Below the pieces are notes generated by a model that saw only the letters and a program-made list of their open reading frames with translations, made no database searches and was not told the DNA's origin. Positions 1 through 7,493 of a stretch of DNA of 64,000 nt are shown in pieces. Position 1 is the stretch's first letter; each line of letters begins with the position of its first letter. Origin of the DNA: JBMOKT01 sp049323895 (GTDB lineage: Bacteria; Bacillota; Peptococcia; Peptococcales; BICA1-8); assembly GCA_049323895.1 (NCBI GenBank), contig JBMOKT010000031.1, positions 1 to 64,000 on the forward strand, read 5' to 3'. The position numbers were made by a program, and so were the translations under genes.

Positions 1-2
1 GG

Positions 3-323
3 ATGCAGCAGGTACTAATTAACCTAGTTGAAAATGCCCTAAAGCATACTGATCAAGGACAAATAGTAATAACAGCTTTTAAGGAAGAAAATCAAATATG
101 TATAGAAGTTTCCGATACCGGGGCAGGAATATCAAAAGAAGATATGGACTTTATCTGGGAGAGATTTTATAAAGCTGATAAGTCCAGAAATAGAGCTAAA
201 GGTGGAACCGGCCTAGGCTTATCAATAGTACAAAATATTGTTAAGGCCCATAATGGTAAAGTGTGGGTTAGATCAGAAGAGTCTAAAGGAAGTACTTTTG
301 GTTTCTGTATACCAATAATATAA
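3..323 (+). CDS. Sensor histidine kinase, C-terminal fragment (5' end outside window)
   Basis: This is the ATP-binding (HATPase_c) end of a membrane sensor histidine kinase that would phosphorylate a partner response regulator. The visible motifs in order are the N box (NLVENALKHT), the G1 box (DTGAGI), the F box region (WERFYKADKSR) and the G2 box (GGTGLGLSI). That order and the ending soon after G2 match the PhoR/ResE-type kinases. The dimerisation domain, sensor part and partner regulator lie to the left of the window, so what it senses cannot be told. The ATG at position 3 is internal to the gene, not its start. Confidence 0.9.
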   Translation: MQQVLINLVENALKHTDQGQIVITAFKEENQICIEVSDTGAGISKEDMDFIWERFYKADKSRNRAKGGTGLGLSIVQNIVKAHNGKVWVRSEESKGSTFGFCIPII

Positions 324-342
324 GGCTTAAATGATGAGATAA

Positions 343-388
343 AGAAGTACAGCTATAGAAGAAAATTTCTTTTAATAGCTGTACTTCT
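343..388 (+). terminator. Hairpin after the kinase gene
   Basis: A perfect 14-base inverted repeat (343-356 with 375-388) lies 20 bases after the kinase stop codon. It is not followed by a clear T run, so it may act as a weak terminator or an mRNA 3' end stabiliser. Nothing else is recognised between 324 and 620. Confidence 0.5.
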
Positions 389-620
389 AAATTAATGGAG
401 AAATTTAAATTCTATTTGAGCCATTTTCTCTTTTCTTTATTTGAAGTAACTCCTTCATCCTTATCCTTGAGTCAAATATATAGAAAAAACATATATATTG
501 AGTTCAGTTATGTGCAATTAATGGCAAATAACTGTTAATTTTTGGCTATATATTTTAATTAAACATTATGCTATTCTAATACCATAAAAACCGATAAAAA
601 TACTTGGTATTGAGGGTGGC

Positions 621-1606
621 ATGATGAATAATATTTTAGAGAAAAAACTGAACAAGGTAGAGCTAATAAAGTCAAGAAAAGACGGGCTAGAAATAATTAA
701 GGAGATTAATCAATATGCTTCTCAAGGCTATAATTCAATACCAGAGGAAGAAGTAGAACTCCTGAAATGGTTAGGTTTATATGAACAAAAGTCTAAAGAT
801 GGTCATTTTTTGTTTCGTGTTCGTATACCTTCAGGAATTATAACTTCTGAGCAAGCGCGAGTTTTAGCAAGGATATCCAAAGAATATGGGCGTAATCAAG
901 TTGAATTAACTACTAGACAATGTATTCAATTTCATTGGGTAAGGGTAGAAAATATGCCTCAAATCCTAGAACAGTTGGATAGTGTAGGATTATCTTCTTT
1001 TGAGGCCTGTGGTGACTGCCCAAGAAATATTACCGGAAATCCATTAGCAGGTATAGATCCCCATGAATTATTAGATACTAGAGAAATTGTAAATGAGGTT
1101 GAGAAATATTTTCTATTAAATAAAGATTTTTCTAATCTACCTAGGAAATTTAAGATTTCTATCTCTGCAAATATGTATAATAACGGTTATGCAGAATTAA
1201 ATGACTTGGCTTTTACACCTTCAATAAAACATATTGGTGAGGAAACAATACCGGGATTTCATGTTTGGGTTGGAGGAGGATTATCCCATAATCCTAAATT
1301 AGCACAACGTTTAAACATATTTATAACTCCAGAAAATGTTTTAAAAGTAGCTAAGGGGGTATGTACCATTTTCCGTGATTTTGGTTATAGAACTAACCGT
1401 AGCAAGGCCCGACTGAAATATTTGGTGGAGGATTGGGGAATAGCGAGGTTATCAATTTATATTTAGGCTTACGGAATGAATCGGAATCTTTTAATCAATG
1501 CATAAAAAGGGTGGGGGTAACCCCTTTTCAGAATAAACTAAATGAAGTTTTAGCTCTAGGTAACACTCAAATAAGTTCAAATAATGAGATCAAAAAAGTT
1601 ATTTAG
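621..1606 (+). pseudogene. Ferredoxin-type sulfite/nitrite reductase, internally deleted and frame-broken
   Basis: The first 270 codons match the N-terminal half of the NirA/CysI-like siroheme reductases: the NiR/SiR ferredoxin-like half domain (RIPSGIITSEQARVLA), the segment TTRQCIQFHWV, the first part of the haem domain (CGDCPRNITGNPLAGID) and the stretch NRSKARLKYLVEDWG. The frame then stops at 1466. A different frame from about 1442 continues with a segment like the extreme C terminus of the same family (INLYLGLRNESESFNQ) up to a stop at 1604-1606. The second half, with the Cys pairs that bind the 4Fe-4S/siroheme centre, is missing. I read this as an internal deletion that fused the two ends out of frame. 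A product could not be an active six-electron reductase. Confidence 0.85.
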
Positions 1607-1635
1607 GTATTAATTAGATAATTAGTAGCAATAAA

Positions 1636-1845
1636 TTGCTTAGAACAGAGGGTGGTAACAACTATTCATCGTATTTTGTGACATCCTCTTTTTTCGTTTG
1701 TATCTTCAGCATAGTAACTTTAGCTGGAACCATTAGCAATATAGGTTTAATTTCTTTTATATTAGCTACAGCGTTAGGAAAATTACCGTCAATTATACTA
1801 GAAGTATTAATTAGCCATGGGATTATAGTAATTAATCAGGGTTAG
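1636..1845 (+). pseudogene. Remnant of a TVP38/TMEM64 (DedA-like) membrane protein
   Basis: The 69 codons contain a hydrophobic stretch and the segment LISFILATALGKLPSII, which resembles the conserved part of TVP38/TMEM64 (SNARE-associated Golgi) membrane proteins, where a glycine-leucine-proline turn links two membrane segments. Family members are about 200 residues long, so only the C-terminal third remains. No ribosome binding site precedes the first ATG. It lies beside another broken gene, so this stretch appears to be decaying. Family assignment is by motif resemblance only. Confidence 0.5.
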
Positions 1846-1912
1846 CTGACTGTTGTTTTGACCATTTTAATATTACTAACGCTTATCTTTTTTAATAATA
1901 TCAAAATAAATG

Positions 1913-1944
1913 GGAGGCACTAAAAAAGTGTCTCCTCACTTTTT
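1913..1944 (+). terminator. Rho-independent terminator
   Basis: GGAGGCAC (1913-1920) pairs with GTGTCTCC (1928-1935, one G-U pair) over a 7-base loop and is followed by CTCACTTTTT. Confidence 0.6.
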
Positions 1945-2102
1945 GTGTAATTTATTTCACAAATCTATTAAACATTGATTAAATAATATACATATTTTTA
2001 ATATAAGGTTAGATTATTAAAATTCAAAAAAAAGATTGAAAGGGCAATGTTATTAGACATGAAAAATTATATTATTAAATGTCTTTCAAAGGAGCTGTTT
2101 CC

Positions 2103-3794
2103 ATGAAAATTAAAGTAGGGACAAGAATAATTACGGGGTATATCCTTCTAATTTCTCTAATGGTTATCGGTGGAATTACGTCTTTTTTTATCTTTAAGGA
2201 TATAGAAAAAAAGGAGCATCATATTTTAGATATTAAATATAAATCTGTTAGGGCCTCAGAAAAGGTCATGGAAGGTAATCTTAAATCTGGAATGTATATT
2301 AGGGAATATTTACTTACTGGGAATGAAAAAAGTATAAATCAATATAATCAGGCCCACAGCGAAGTTGATGAATCTTTAAATGCTTTAAGTAAGTTAGCAG
2401 AACAAGATGAAATAAAAATAATAATAAATAATACTAAAGAAACTTACGACAAATTTGATAAAAAAATTACCGAAACAATTGGGTTCAAAAAACAGGGAAA
2501 TATGGAAATGGCTATTCATCATATTCAGCAAGAAGCCATGCCGTTAATGAATAAAATAATGGAAAACACCAATCTAATAATTAAACATAACGAAGAACAA
2601 ATGGAACAACTATCTAATGGTATTTATGATGACATTTTTAATGCCAAAAGTACTATAATTGCAGCCATTGTTTTATCTCTAATATCATCTTTAGCAATTG
2701 CTTTTTTCATTACTAGAAGTATAACTAGACCTATAAATAAACTAATGAAAGCTGCTGAAAGCGTAGCTAATGGAGATTTAAGCACAGTAATTAATATCAA
2801 AGGTAATGATGAGATATCCTCGTTAGCTCAAGCAATTGATAAAATGATAAGTAATATAAAGGAATTAATACAAAAAATATCTTTAAGTTCACAACAATTA
2901 CTGGCTACCAGCCAGGAGTTATCAGCTACTTCACAACAAACGTCTACTTTAGCGCAGAATATTGCAGATCTCACAAATGATATAGCAAATAATACAAATG
3001 AACAATCAAAAAGCTTACTTAGCACTGGTAATTCCATGAGTGATCTGTCTATGAAAATAGATGAAGTTAACAGAAATAACCAGGTTATTAATCAATCATT
3101 TAGTAAGACTAAGGATGCTTCTATCCTAGGCTATAAAGTGGCTATTGAAACTGGTACCAAGATGGAACGTATAAATAAAGAAACAGTAAACATTATAAAT
3201 ATTGTAAGTCAGTTAGAAAAGGGCTCGGAGGAAATTGGAAATATCGTTGGAATAATGAAGGGGATAGCTGAACAAACAAAATTACTATCCTTAAATGCAG
3301 CTATTGAAGCCGCAGCTGCAGGTAAAAAGGGGCGCGGATTTGCTATTGTGGCAGAAGAAGTGCGTAGACTAGCAGAACAATCTAGAACTTCTGCAGAAGA
3401 AATATCAAACATTATAATCAATATACAAAAAATATCTGCTGATGTTGCAACATCAATTAATAGTGGCTCCCAAGATATTTTTGAGGGGGCAAAAGCTGTT
3501 GAATCAGCCATGAATACATTTAAACAAATAACTAAAGAAATAAATCTTATGTCTGAGCAAATTAGTTTAACTTTAACATTAAGTTGTGAGATAGTTGGGG
3601 AAAGCAAAAAGGTAGACAATGCTATTATTAATGCTAAGGATATTGCAACCTTAACAAATAATAATGCTCAAGCTGTTGCAGAATCAATTAAAGACCAAGC
3701 TACATCTTTTGGAATTATAGCCGGGGAATCTACGGAATTAGCTGGTTTAGCTGAGGAACTTCAATCTCAAATTAATAAATTTAAGCATAAATAA
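2103..3794 (+). CDS. Methyl-accepting chemotaxis protein
   Basis: A transmembrane chemoreceptor of 563 residues that signals through CheA/CheW. It has one membrane segment at about residues 8-31, a helical extracytoplasmic four-helix-bundle type sensor region to about 180, a second membrane segment at about 183-207, a HAMP linker (about 208-260) and the cytoplasmic signalling coiled coil. The hairpin tip reads IAEQTKLLSLNAAIEAA at about residues 389-405, followed by GRGFAIVAEEVRRLAEQS, which is diagnostic for the family. I chose ATG 2103 because AAAGGAG lies at 2089-2095; an in-frame ATG at 2079 lacks a binding site. No chemotaxis kinase genes are nearby, so it is an orphan receptor. The ligand is unknown. 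Confidence 0.93.
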   Translation: MKIKVGTRIITGYILLISLMVIGGITSFFIFKDIEKKEHHILDIKYKSVRASEKVMEGNLKSGMYIREYLLTGNEKSINQYNQAHSEVDESLNALSKLAEQDEIKIIINNTKETYDKFDKKITETIGFKKQGNMEMAIHHIQQEAMPLMNKIMENTNLIIKHNEEQMEQLSNGIYDDIFNAKSTIIAAIVLSLISSLAIAFFITRSITRPINKLMKAAESVANGDLSTVINIKGNDEISSLAQAIDKMISNIKELIQKISLSSQQLLATSQELSATSQQTSTLAQNIADLTNDIANNTNEQSKSLLSTGNSMSDLSMKIDEVNRNNQVINQSFSKTKDASILGYKVAIETGTKMERINKETVNIINIVSQLEKGSEEIGNIVGIMKGIAEQTKLLSLNAAIEAAAAGKKGRGFAIVAEEVRRLAEQSRTSAEEISNIIINIQKISADVATSINSGSQDIFEGAKAVESAMNTFKQITKEINLMSEQISLTLTLSCEIVGESKKVDNAIINAKDIATLTNNNAQAVAESIKDQATSFGIIAGESTELAGLAEELQSQINKFKHK

Positions 3795-4078
3795 GAACAG
3801 TATATTTGGCTTAAGAAAATCCTTAAATTTTTGCTTATTATTAGAAAGTACTAAAACGTGTATTTAAACTTTAGAGGTATAGATAGTAAATGAAACTTAT
3901 CTTTTGCAATCTATGCCTCTTTTTTAAATTTCAATTTCAATTGTAATTGTGTTGAATATAATAATTTATTGGTATTTTTTCATAATTTTATCAAATATTA
4001 TTTAAGAATTATACAAATCTAATATATAAGATTAGATTAGTTACAATTTAACTTAAAAAGATGTGGAGGAAAATTTTT

Positions 4079-4348
4079 ATGAAGAGAAATTGTTGGGAAT
4101 ATCAAAATTGTGGTAGAGAATATGGAGGTAAGAACGTAGCACAGTATGGTGTTTGTCCTGCAGCAATAGATAAAACATTTAATGGAATGAATGATGGTGA
4201 AAATGCAGGCCGTTATTGCTGGAAGGTTGCCGGAACATTCTGTGGTGGAGAGGTTCAGGGAACGTTTGCCCCAAAATTTAAAGATTGTTTAAAATGTGAT
4301 TTTTTCAAAGAAGTGGCCAATGATGAAAAATTATGTCTTAAAATATAA
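4079..4348 (+). CDS. Two-CW domain cysteine-rich small protein
   Basis: A soluble 89-residue protein with eight cysteines arranged as NCWEY-NCGRE, a CPAA element, RYCWKVAG, FCGG and a final CLKCDFF. This is the pattern of the two-CW family, whose members occur alone or fused to chemoreceptors and cytochromes in anaerobes. The cysteines suggest a metal or Fe-S site, but none has been proven here. The start at ATG 4079 has GGAGG 11 bases upstream; an upstream in-frame start overlaps that site. It follows the chemoreceptor by about 280 bases and may be functionally linked to it. Confidence 0.75.
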   Translation: MKRNCWEYQNCGREYGGKNVAQYGVCPAAIDKTFNGMNDGENAGRYCWKVAGTFCGGEVQGTFAPKFKDCLKCDFFKEVANDEKLCLKI

Positions 4349-4370
4349 GATGTTTATTCGAAACATCTTA
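4344..4370 (+). terminator. Hairpin overlapping the end of the two-CW gene
   Basis: ATAAGATGTTT (4344-4354) and AAACATCTTAT (4360-4370) form a perfect 11-base stem overlapping the stop codon. There is no T run after it; a proper terminator follows about 30 bases later. Confidence 0.45.
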
Positions 4371-4402
4371 TAAATAGGATTAGTGTTTGAATTTCGATAG
4401 AG

Positions 4403-4431
4403 CAGGGACTGATAATTAGTCTCTGTTTTTT
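4403..4431 (+). terminator. Rho-independent terminator
   Basis: CAGGGACT (4403-4410) pairs with AGTCTCTG (4418-4425, one G-U pair), followed by TTTTTT (4426-4431). It closes the two-CW transcription unit. Confidence 0.75.
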
Positions 4432-4489
4432 GTTTAGCATTAAAGCATAAAACCGTAAATGAATAACAGCATTTTAAGAATCAAATAAT

Positions 4490-4536
4490 AATTAATACAT
4501 ACTTGAATTAGGAGATAATTCAAGTATGTATTAATT
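4490..4536 (+). promoter_or_regulatory. Perfect 20-base inverted repeat just before the cytochrome ribosome binding site
   Basis: Positions 4490-4509 are the exact reverse complement of 4517-4536, with a 7-base loop (4510-4516). The arm ends only four bases before AGGAGG (4541-4546) of the cytochrome gene. It could be an operator for a dimeric repressor or an mRNA hairpin that insulates or presents the ribosome binding site. There is no T run, so it is not a usual terminator. Confidence 0.7.
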
Positions 4537-4554
4537 TTATAGGAGGACTCAAAA

Positions 4555-4941
4555 TTGAAGATTACTCGAAATATTATTATTGGTCTTTTGTTATTTATTG
4601 GTTTAGTCTCAGTACCATTTTGGTTTAATTTAAATAAATCTACTAAGCATCCCAAAATAAGCTTAGATACTCCAGAAATTCAAGCATTAGAAGTCAAAAA
4701 ATGTATTGAAGATACACAATATATGCGCGCAAAGCATATGGAACTGCTTGCCGATTGGAAAGTAGAAGTTGTTAGAGAGGGGAATAGAATATATGTTGCA
4801 AAGGATGGCCGGGAATATTTGATGTGCATTGAACAAACTTGTTTATACTGTCATTCAAATAAAAGTCAATTTTGTGATGCATGCCATGAGTTTGCTGGCG
4901 TTAAGCCTAATTGTTGGAGTTGTCATAATGAGAAGCAGTAA
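4555..4941 (+). CDS. DsrJ-like membrane-anchored triheme cytochrome c, without the rest of Dsr
   Basis: The 128-residue protein resembles DsrJ, the triheme cytochrome subunit of the DsrMKJOP membrane complex of sulfate reducers and sulfur oxidisers. One N-terminal membrane anchor (about residues 7-24) holds it at the outer face. Three CXXCH haem sites are seen: CLYCH at 96-100, CDACH at 107-111 and CWSCH at 120-124. The DsrJ signature around the unusual Cys-ligated haem is also present: Cys50 followed by YMRAKHMELLADW and a REGNRIY stretch. The start is TTG 4555, nine bases after AGGAGG. No dsrM, K, O or P gene lies beside it, so it is an orphan. A CcdA-type gene at 6116 might serve cytochrome maturation. 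DsrJ-like identity is confident; partners are unknown. Confidence 0.85.
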   Translation: MKITRNIIIGLLLFIGLVSVPFWFNLNKSTKHPKISLDTPEIQALEVKKCIEDTQYMRAKHMELLADWKVEVVREGNRIYVAKDGREYLMCIEQTCLYCHSNKSQFCDACHEFAGVKPNCWSCHNEKQ

Positions 4942-4998
4942 GAGGGACTGTGACTATAAATAGAGGAATTTTTTTATGATTTAGCTGTTATTATGCCG

Positions 4999-5044
4999 CA
5001 ATTATTAAGGGTAACAAGATTTGTCTTGTTACCCTTAATAATTG
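4999..5044. terminator. Bidirectional terminator between convergent genes
   Basis: A perfect 21-base stem (4999-5019 with 5024-5044) with a TTTG loop, followed by TTTT on the + strand and with A-rich sequence on the left that gives U on the other strand. It separates the cytochrome gene (+) from the small gene on the minus strand. Confidence 0.85.
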
Positions 5045-5056
5045 TTTTAAATTAAA

Positions 5057-5263
5057 CTATATAGTGATATTTATACTGTTGCTACTGTTACCAGGTTGTG
5101 CACTATCATTATTATCTCCCGAATTTTGAGAAGTGGATAATTGATTACTAGGACCTAAGGTTTTTGAACTTTTATTATTACAATTAGACATGTTCCCTTT
5201 ATGTTGTGTTCTACCGGCATTATTCATATTCATTCCACTTTGCATTCCTGAAATTCGTTCCAT
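5057..5263 (-). CDS. Small Asn/Ser-rich protein of unknown function
   Basis: A 68-residue, low-complexity protein rich in Asn, Ser, Gly and Met, without signal peptide or membrane segment. The start is supported by AGAGGTG ten bases upstream on the minus strand, and the gene ends against the strong bidirectional terminator at 4999-5044, which is why I regard it as real. Its Met/Asn-rich N terminus (MQSGMNMNN) resembles the composition of the secreted proteins at 9315 and 33453, but there is no clear sequence match. No function can be given. Confidence 0.5.
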   Translation of the reverse strand: MERISGMQSGMNMNNAGRTQHKGNMSNCNNKSSKTLGPSNQLSTSQNSGDNNDSAQPGNSSNSINITI

Positions 5264-5466
5264 ATAAGCATTTCACCTCTATTCAGTATTTTTAATTTTA
5301 ATAAATTAATTATAAATTAAATATTTTATTGAATTGTGAAATTATTTAGATATTTTTGTGAAGCTTAATAAATTATTGCTAATTTTTAAAACCAATCCGC
5401 TTGTTTTTATATGAAGTTAAATAAGTCAAATAAATATTCTTTTTAAACAGAAAAAATTATCTAAAG

Positions 5467-5520
5467 TTCAAGAAATGTTCAAAGTTAAATCATAACTTTA
5501 ACAAACATACCTTCTATAAT
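5467..5520 (+). promoter_or_regulatory. Putative regulated promoter with 11-base-spaced half sites (for 5642 operon)
   Basis: TTCAAG (5467), TTCAAA (5478), ATCATA (5489) and AACAAA (5500) recur every 11 bases, and TATAAT lies at 5515-5520. This spacing is typical of binding sites for OmpR/PhoB-family regulators. Two similar arrangements are found at 10508 and 12399. The rest of the 378-base AT-rich gap 5264-5641 shows a second ribosome-binding-like GGAGGTG at about 5551 but no convincing reading frame. Confidence 0.4.
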
Positions 5521-5641
5521 TAAAAAAAGTAGTAATGTATTTATTATTCTCGGAGGTGATTTTTAGAGTGTTGACAGAATAGGCAGAATGTTAGTTTACA
5601 AAAACATTTAATAGTAAGAAATAGCCGGAGGAGGAGAAGGG

Positions 5642-6109
5642 ATGAAAAAAAAGATAGTTATATTAATTGCAATTTTAGTTATAGCTTTTGTAGTTGCTGG
5701 TTGTAGTACGGCAGATGACAGCGGCCAACTCAAGCCCAAAGCTTTAGAGCGCAAAAATGATGAAGGTGGGTTAGAGATGAATATCATATTTGCTAATCCA
5801 TTAGGTCAGGGAAAAAACGGGTACTTAACCTTTGTGGTGCAAATGGATAATCACTCATATAACCTAGATGAGTATGAGTTCAGTAAATATGCAACCCTTC
5901 TTGATGATAAGGGAAATAGTCCAAAAGGAAATCCTACGTGGGAGGTTACAGGCGGTGGAGGTCACCATGTGATAAATACTTTACTTTTTCCTGACGATGG
6001 ATTTATAACTCCCGATACAAAATATATAAAATTAATGATTAAAGATTTTATCGATGTTCCGGAAAGAGAGTTTATCTGGGAAAAAGAATTTTTAGGAATA
6101 AAGGAGTAG
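5642..6109 (+). CDS. Lipoprotein of unknown function, in operon with a CcdA-type protein
   Basis: A 155-residue exported lipoprotein: lysine-rich start, hydrophobic core and the lipobox VVAGC with the acylated Cys at 21. The mature part is hydrophilic with no cysteine, so it is not a thioredoxin-like partner by itself. It carries a glycine- and histidine-containing turn (TGGGGHHV). The ribosome binding site GGAGGAGG is strong. The next gene, a CcdA-type thiol carrier, starts six bases after its stop, so they form one operon and the lipoprotein probably works with extracytoplasmic redox or cytochrome maturation. I do not recognise the family. Confidence 0.75.
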   Translation: MKKKIVILIAILVIAFVVAGCSTADDSGQLKPKALERKNDEGGLEMNIIFANPLGQGKNGYLTFVVQMDNHSYNLDEYEFSKYATLLDDKGNSPKGNPTWEVTGGGGHHVINTLLFPDDGFITPDTKYIKLMIKDFIDVPEREFIWEKEFLGIKE

Positions 6110-6115
6110 AATAAA

Positions 6116-6850
6116 ATGTCAGTTTATATAATAGCATTTCTAGCTGGAATAATTTCTTTTATTTCACCATGTATCATACCAATGCTTTCAGTATATTTTT
6201 CTATGATAACAGGGTTGTCTCTAAAGGAACTTCGGGATTTACCATCGGATAGAAATTTAAAAAAGTATGTACTTGGCAACACCCTAATGTTCATTTTAGC
6301 ATTTACAATCGTCTTTACCTTAGCAGGTGGGGCAGCGGGGCTAATGGCAGGATTTTTAACTAAGTATGGCAGATATTTTGAATATTTAGGAGGCACTCTG
6401 GTAATAATTCTTGGGCTAAATTTAGTTGGAATTATAAAATTAGGTTTCATAAATAGCTGCAATATGCCAGAAGATAAAGCAAAATTCGGTTCGGGTTATC
6501 TTTCATCCTTTTTAGTAGGTATTATATTTGCTGTTGCTTGCTCCCATTGTATTGGTCCAGTACTTTATTCAATTCTAATTATGGCTGGTTCCCTCGGTTC
6601 TGTAACAAACGGCATGTTAGTGATGTTTTTATTCTCTATAGGCTTAGCAATACCTTATATAGTTGCCGGATTGTATATGGATAAAATTATTAAATTGATT
6701 CATAAAACCCATAAGGTTTCAAAAACACTTAATATTGTCACGGGAGTAATAATTATTGCCCTTGGCATACTGATATTAACAGGCAATTTTAATCTATTAA
6801 CCACTTTTACAGCTAAGCTGATACCCTTTAAACTTCCAGTAGGTATGTAA
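6116..6850 (+). CDS. ccdA: CcdA/DsbD-type cytochrome c biogenesis membrane protein
   Basis: A 244-residue polytopic protein of the CcdA/DsbD transmembrane family, which carries electrons from cytoplasmic thioredoxin to extracytoplasmic thiols, for example to keep apocytochrome c haem-binding cysteines reduced. The family hallmarks are ISPCIIP with Cys19 in the first membrane segment and CSHCIGP with Cys142/Cys145 in the fourth; about six membrane segments are visible. It follows the lipoprotein gene by six bases. Its presence near the triheme cytochrome at 4555 fits a role in cytochrome c maturation, but no CcsA/CcsB genes are in the window. The gene symbol is by family only. Confidence 0.85.
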   Translation: MSVYIIAFLAGIISFISPCIIPMLSVYFSMITGLSLKELRDLPSDRNLKKYVLGNTLMFILAFTIVFTLAGGAAGLMAGFLTKYGRYFEYLGGTLVIILGLNLVGIIKLGFINSCNMPEDKAKFGSGYLSSFLVGIIFAVACSHCIGPVLYSILIMAGSLGSVTNGMLVMFLFSIGLAIPYIVAGLYMDKIIKLIHKTHKVSKTLNIVTGVIIIALGILILTGNFNLLTTFTAKLIPFKLPVGM

Positions 6851-6871
6851 TAGCATAATAGTTTAATAATG

Positions 6872-6904
6872 AAAATCGCCATTCACAATTGAACGGCGAT
6901 TTTT
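6872..6904 (+). terminator. Rho-independent terminator
   Basis: AAAATCGCC (6872-6880) and GGCGATTTT (6895-6903) form the stem, with the T run continuing to 6904. It ends the lipoprotein/CcdA operon. Confidence 0.85.
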
Positions 6905-6934
6905 ATCTTTTTTAGCTCTGCTTCCCTGCAGTAT

Positions 6935-6980
6935 CCTATAATATTTTCTAACCATAGGATATTATAGGGGGATACCCTAT
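6935..6980 (+). promoter_or_regulatory. Candidate copper-responsive operator/promoter for the Csp-like gene
   Basis: ATAGGG (6964-6969) and CCCTAT (6975-6980) make a perfect inverted repeat with a five-base spacer. This resembles the G-tract/C-tract operators of CsoR-type copper repressors. A second, AT-rich repeat (CCTATAATAT 6935-6944 with ATATTATAGG 6959-6968) overlaps a possible -10 box. No csoR gene is visible in the window, so the regulator assignment is inference. Confidence 0.4.
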
Positions 6981-7011
6981 TATCCGAAATGAAAGGGGGA
7001 AAATAACTTAA

Positions 7012-7413
7012 ATGAATATGCAGAATAATATAGTAAACACTATCCAGCATTGTGAAGCTGTATGTGAACACATGACCACTTTGGTTCACTGTTTACCAAA
7101 CTTACACTTAAGGGTGGCACAAATGCGGCTTTTGCGTGATTGTGCAGATATTTGCTCTTTAACAGCTAAATATATTGCTAGAGGGAGCAGTTTTGCTAGA
7201 CACGCCGCCCATTTATGTGCAATGATTTGTGAAGCCTGTGCAAATGAATGTTTGCGGTTCCCTGACCAGCATTCTCAACATTGTGCACAGGTCTGCTTAC
7301 ATTGTGCCCAGCAATGCAGGGCCTTTGCCGCTATGATGCCAATGGGTGAGATGATGATGCCTATGGGTGAAATGCCACCAATGGGTGAAATGATGATGCC
7401 AATGAATCAATAA
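7012..7413 (+). CDS. Four-helix-bundle copper storage protein (Csp3/DUF326-like) with Met-rich tail
   Basis: A 133-residue cytoplasmic protein (no signal peptide) with 13 cysteines spaced three or four apart along helices, for example HCEAVC, CADIC, CAMICEACANEC and CAQVCLHCAQQC. This is the pattern of the copper storage proteins, in which Cys residues lining a four-helix bundle bind many Cu(I) ions. Unusually, the last 29 residues form a methionine-rich tail with repeated MMPMGEM units, a composition that also suits Cu(I) binding. The ribosome binding site is the GGGGGA run before 7012. A possible CsoR-like operator lies 30 bases upstream. Its tail resembles in composition the Met-rich secreted proteins nearby. 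Confidence 0.85.
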   Translation: MNMQNNIVNTIQHCEAVCEHMTTLVHCLPNLHLRVAQMRLLRDCADICSLTAKYIARGSSFARHAAHLCAMICEACANECLRFPDQHSQHCAQVCLHCAQQCRAFAAMMPMGEMMMPMGEMPPMGEMMMPMNQ

Positions 7414-7442
7414 AACCTATGCTGCTATAAATAAGAACACAA

Positions 7443-7474
7443 GGGGCGTATCGAAATAAAATTCGATACGCCCC
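7443..7474. terminator. Bidirectional terminator
   Basis: A 13-base perfect stem, 7443-7455 with 7462-7474, six-base loop, between the convergent Csp-like and RsgI-like genes. No long T run follows on either side, so efficiency is uncertain. Confidence 0.7.
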
Positions 7475-7493
7475 CAATAGTTGTAACATGTTT

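Noticed and set aside
3209..3619. Long antisense open frame inside the chemoreceptor gene
   Set aside because: Shadow of the highly biased coiled-coil codons on the other strand; no start signal, and the + strand protein is certain.
6959..7000. SigI-type promoter before the copper-storage-like gene
   Set aside because: ACCCTA and CCGAAA are present but only about six bases apart, far from the 18-19 bases of the other SigI-type promoters.
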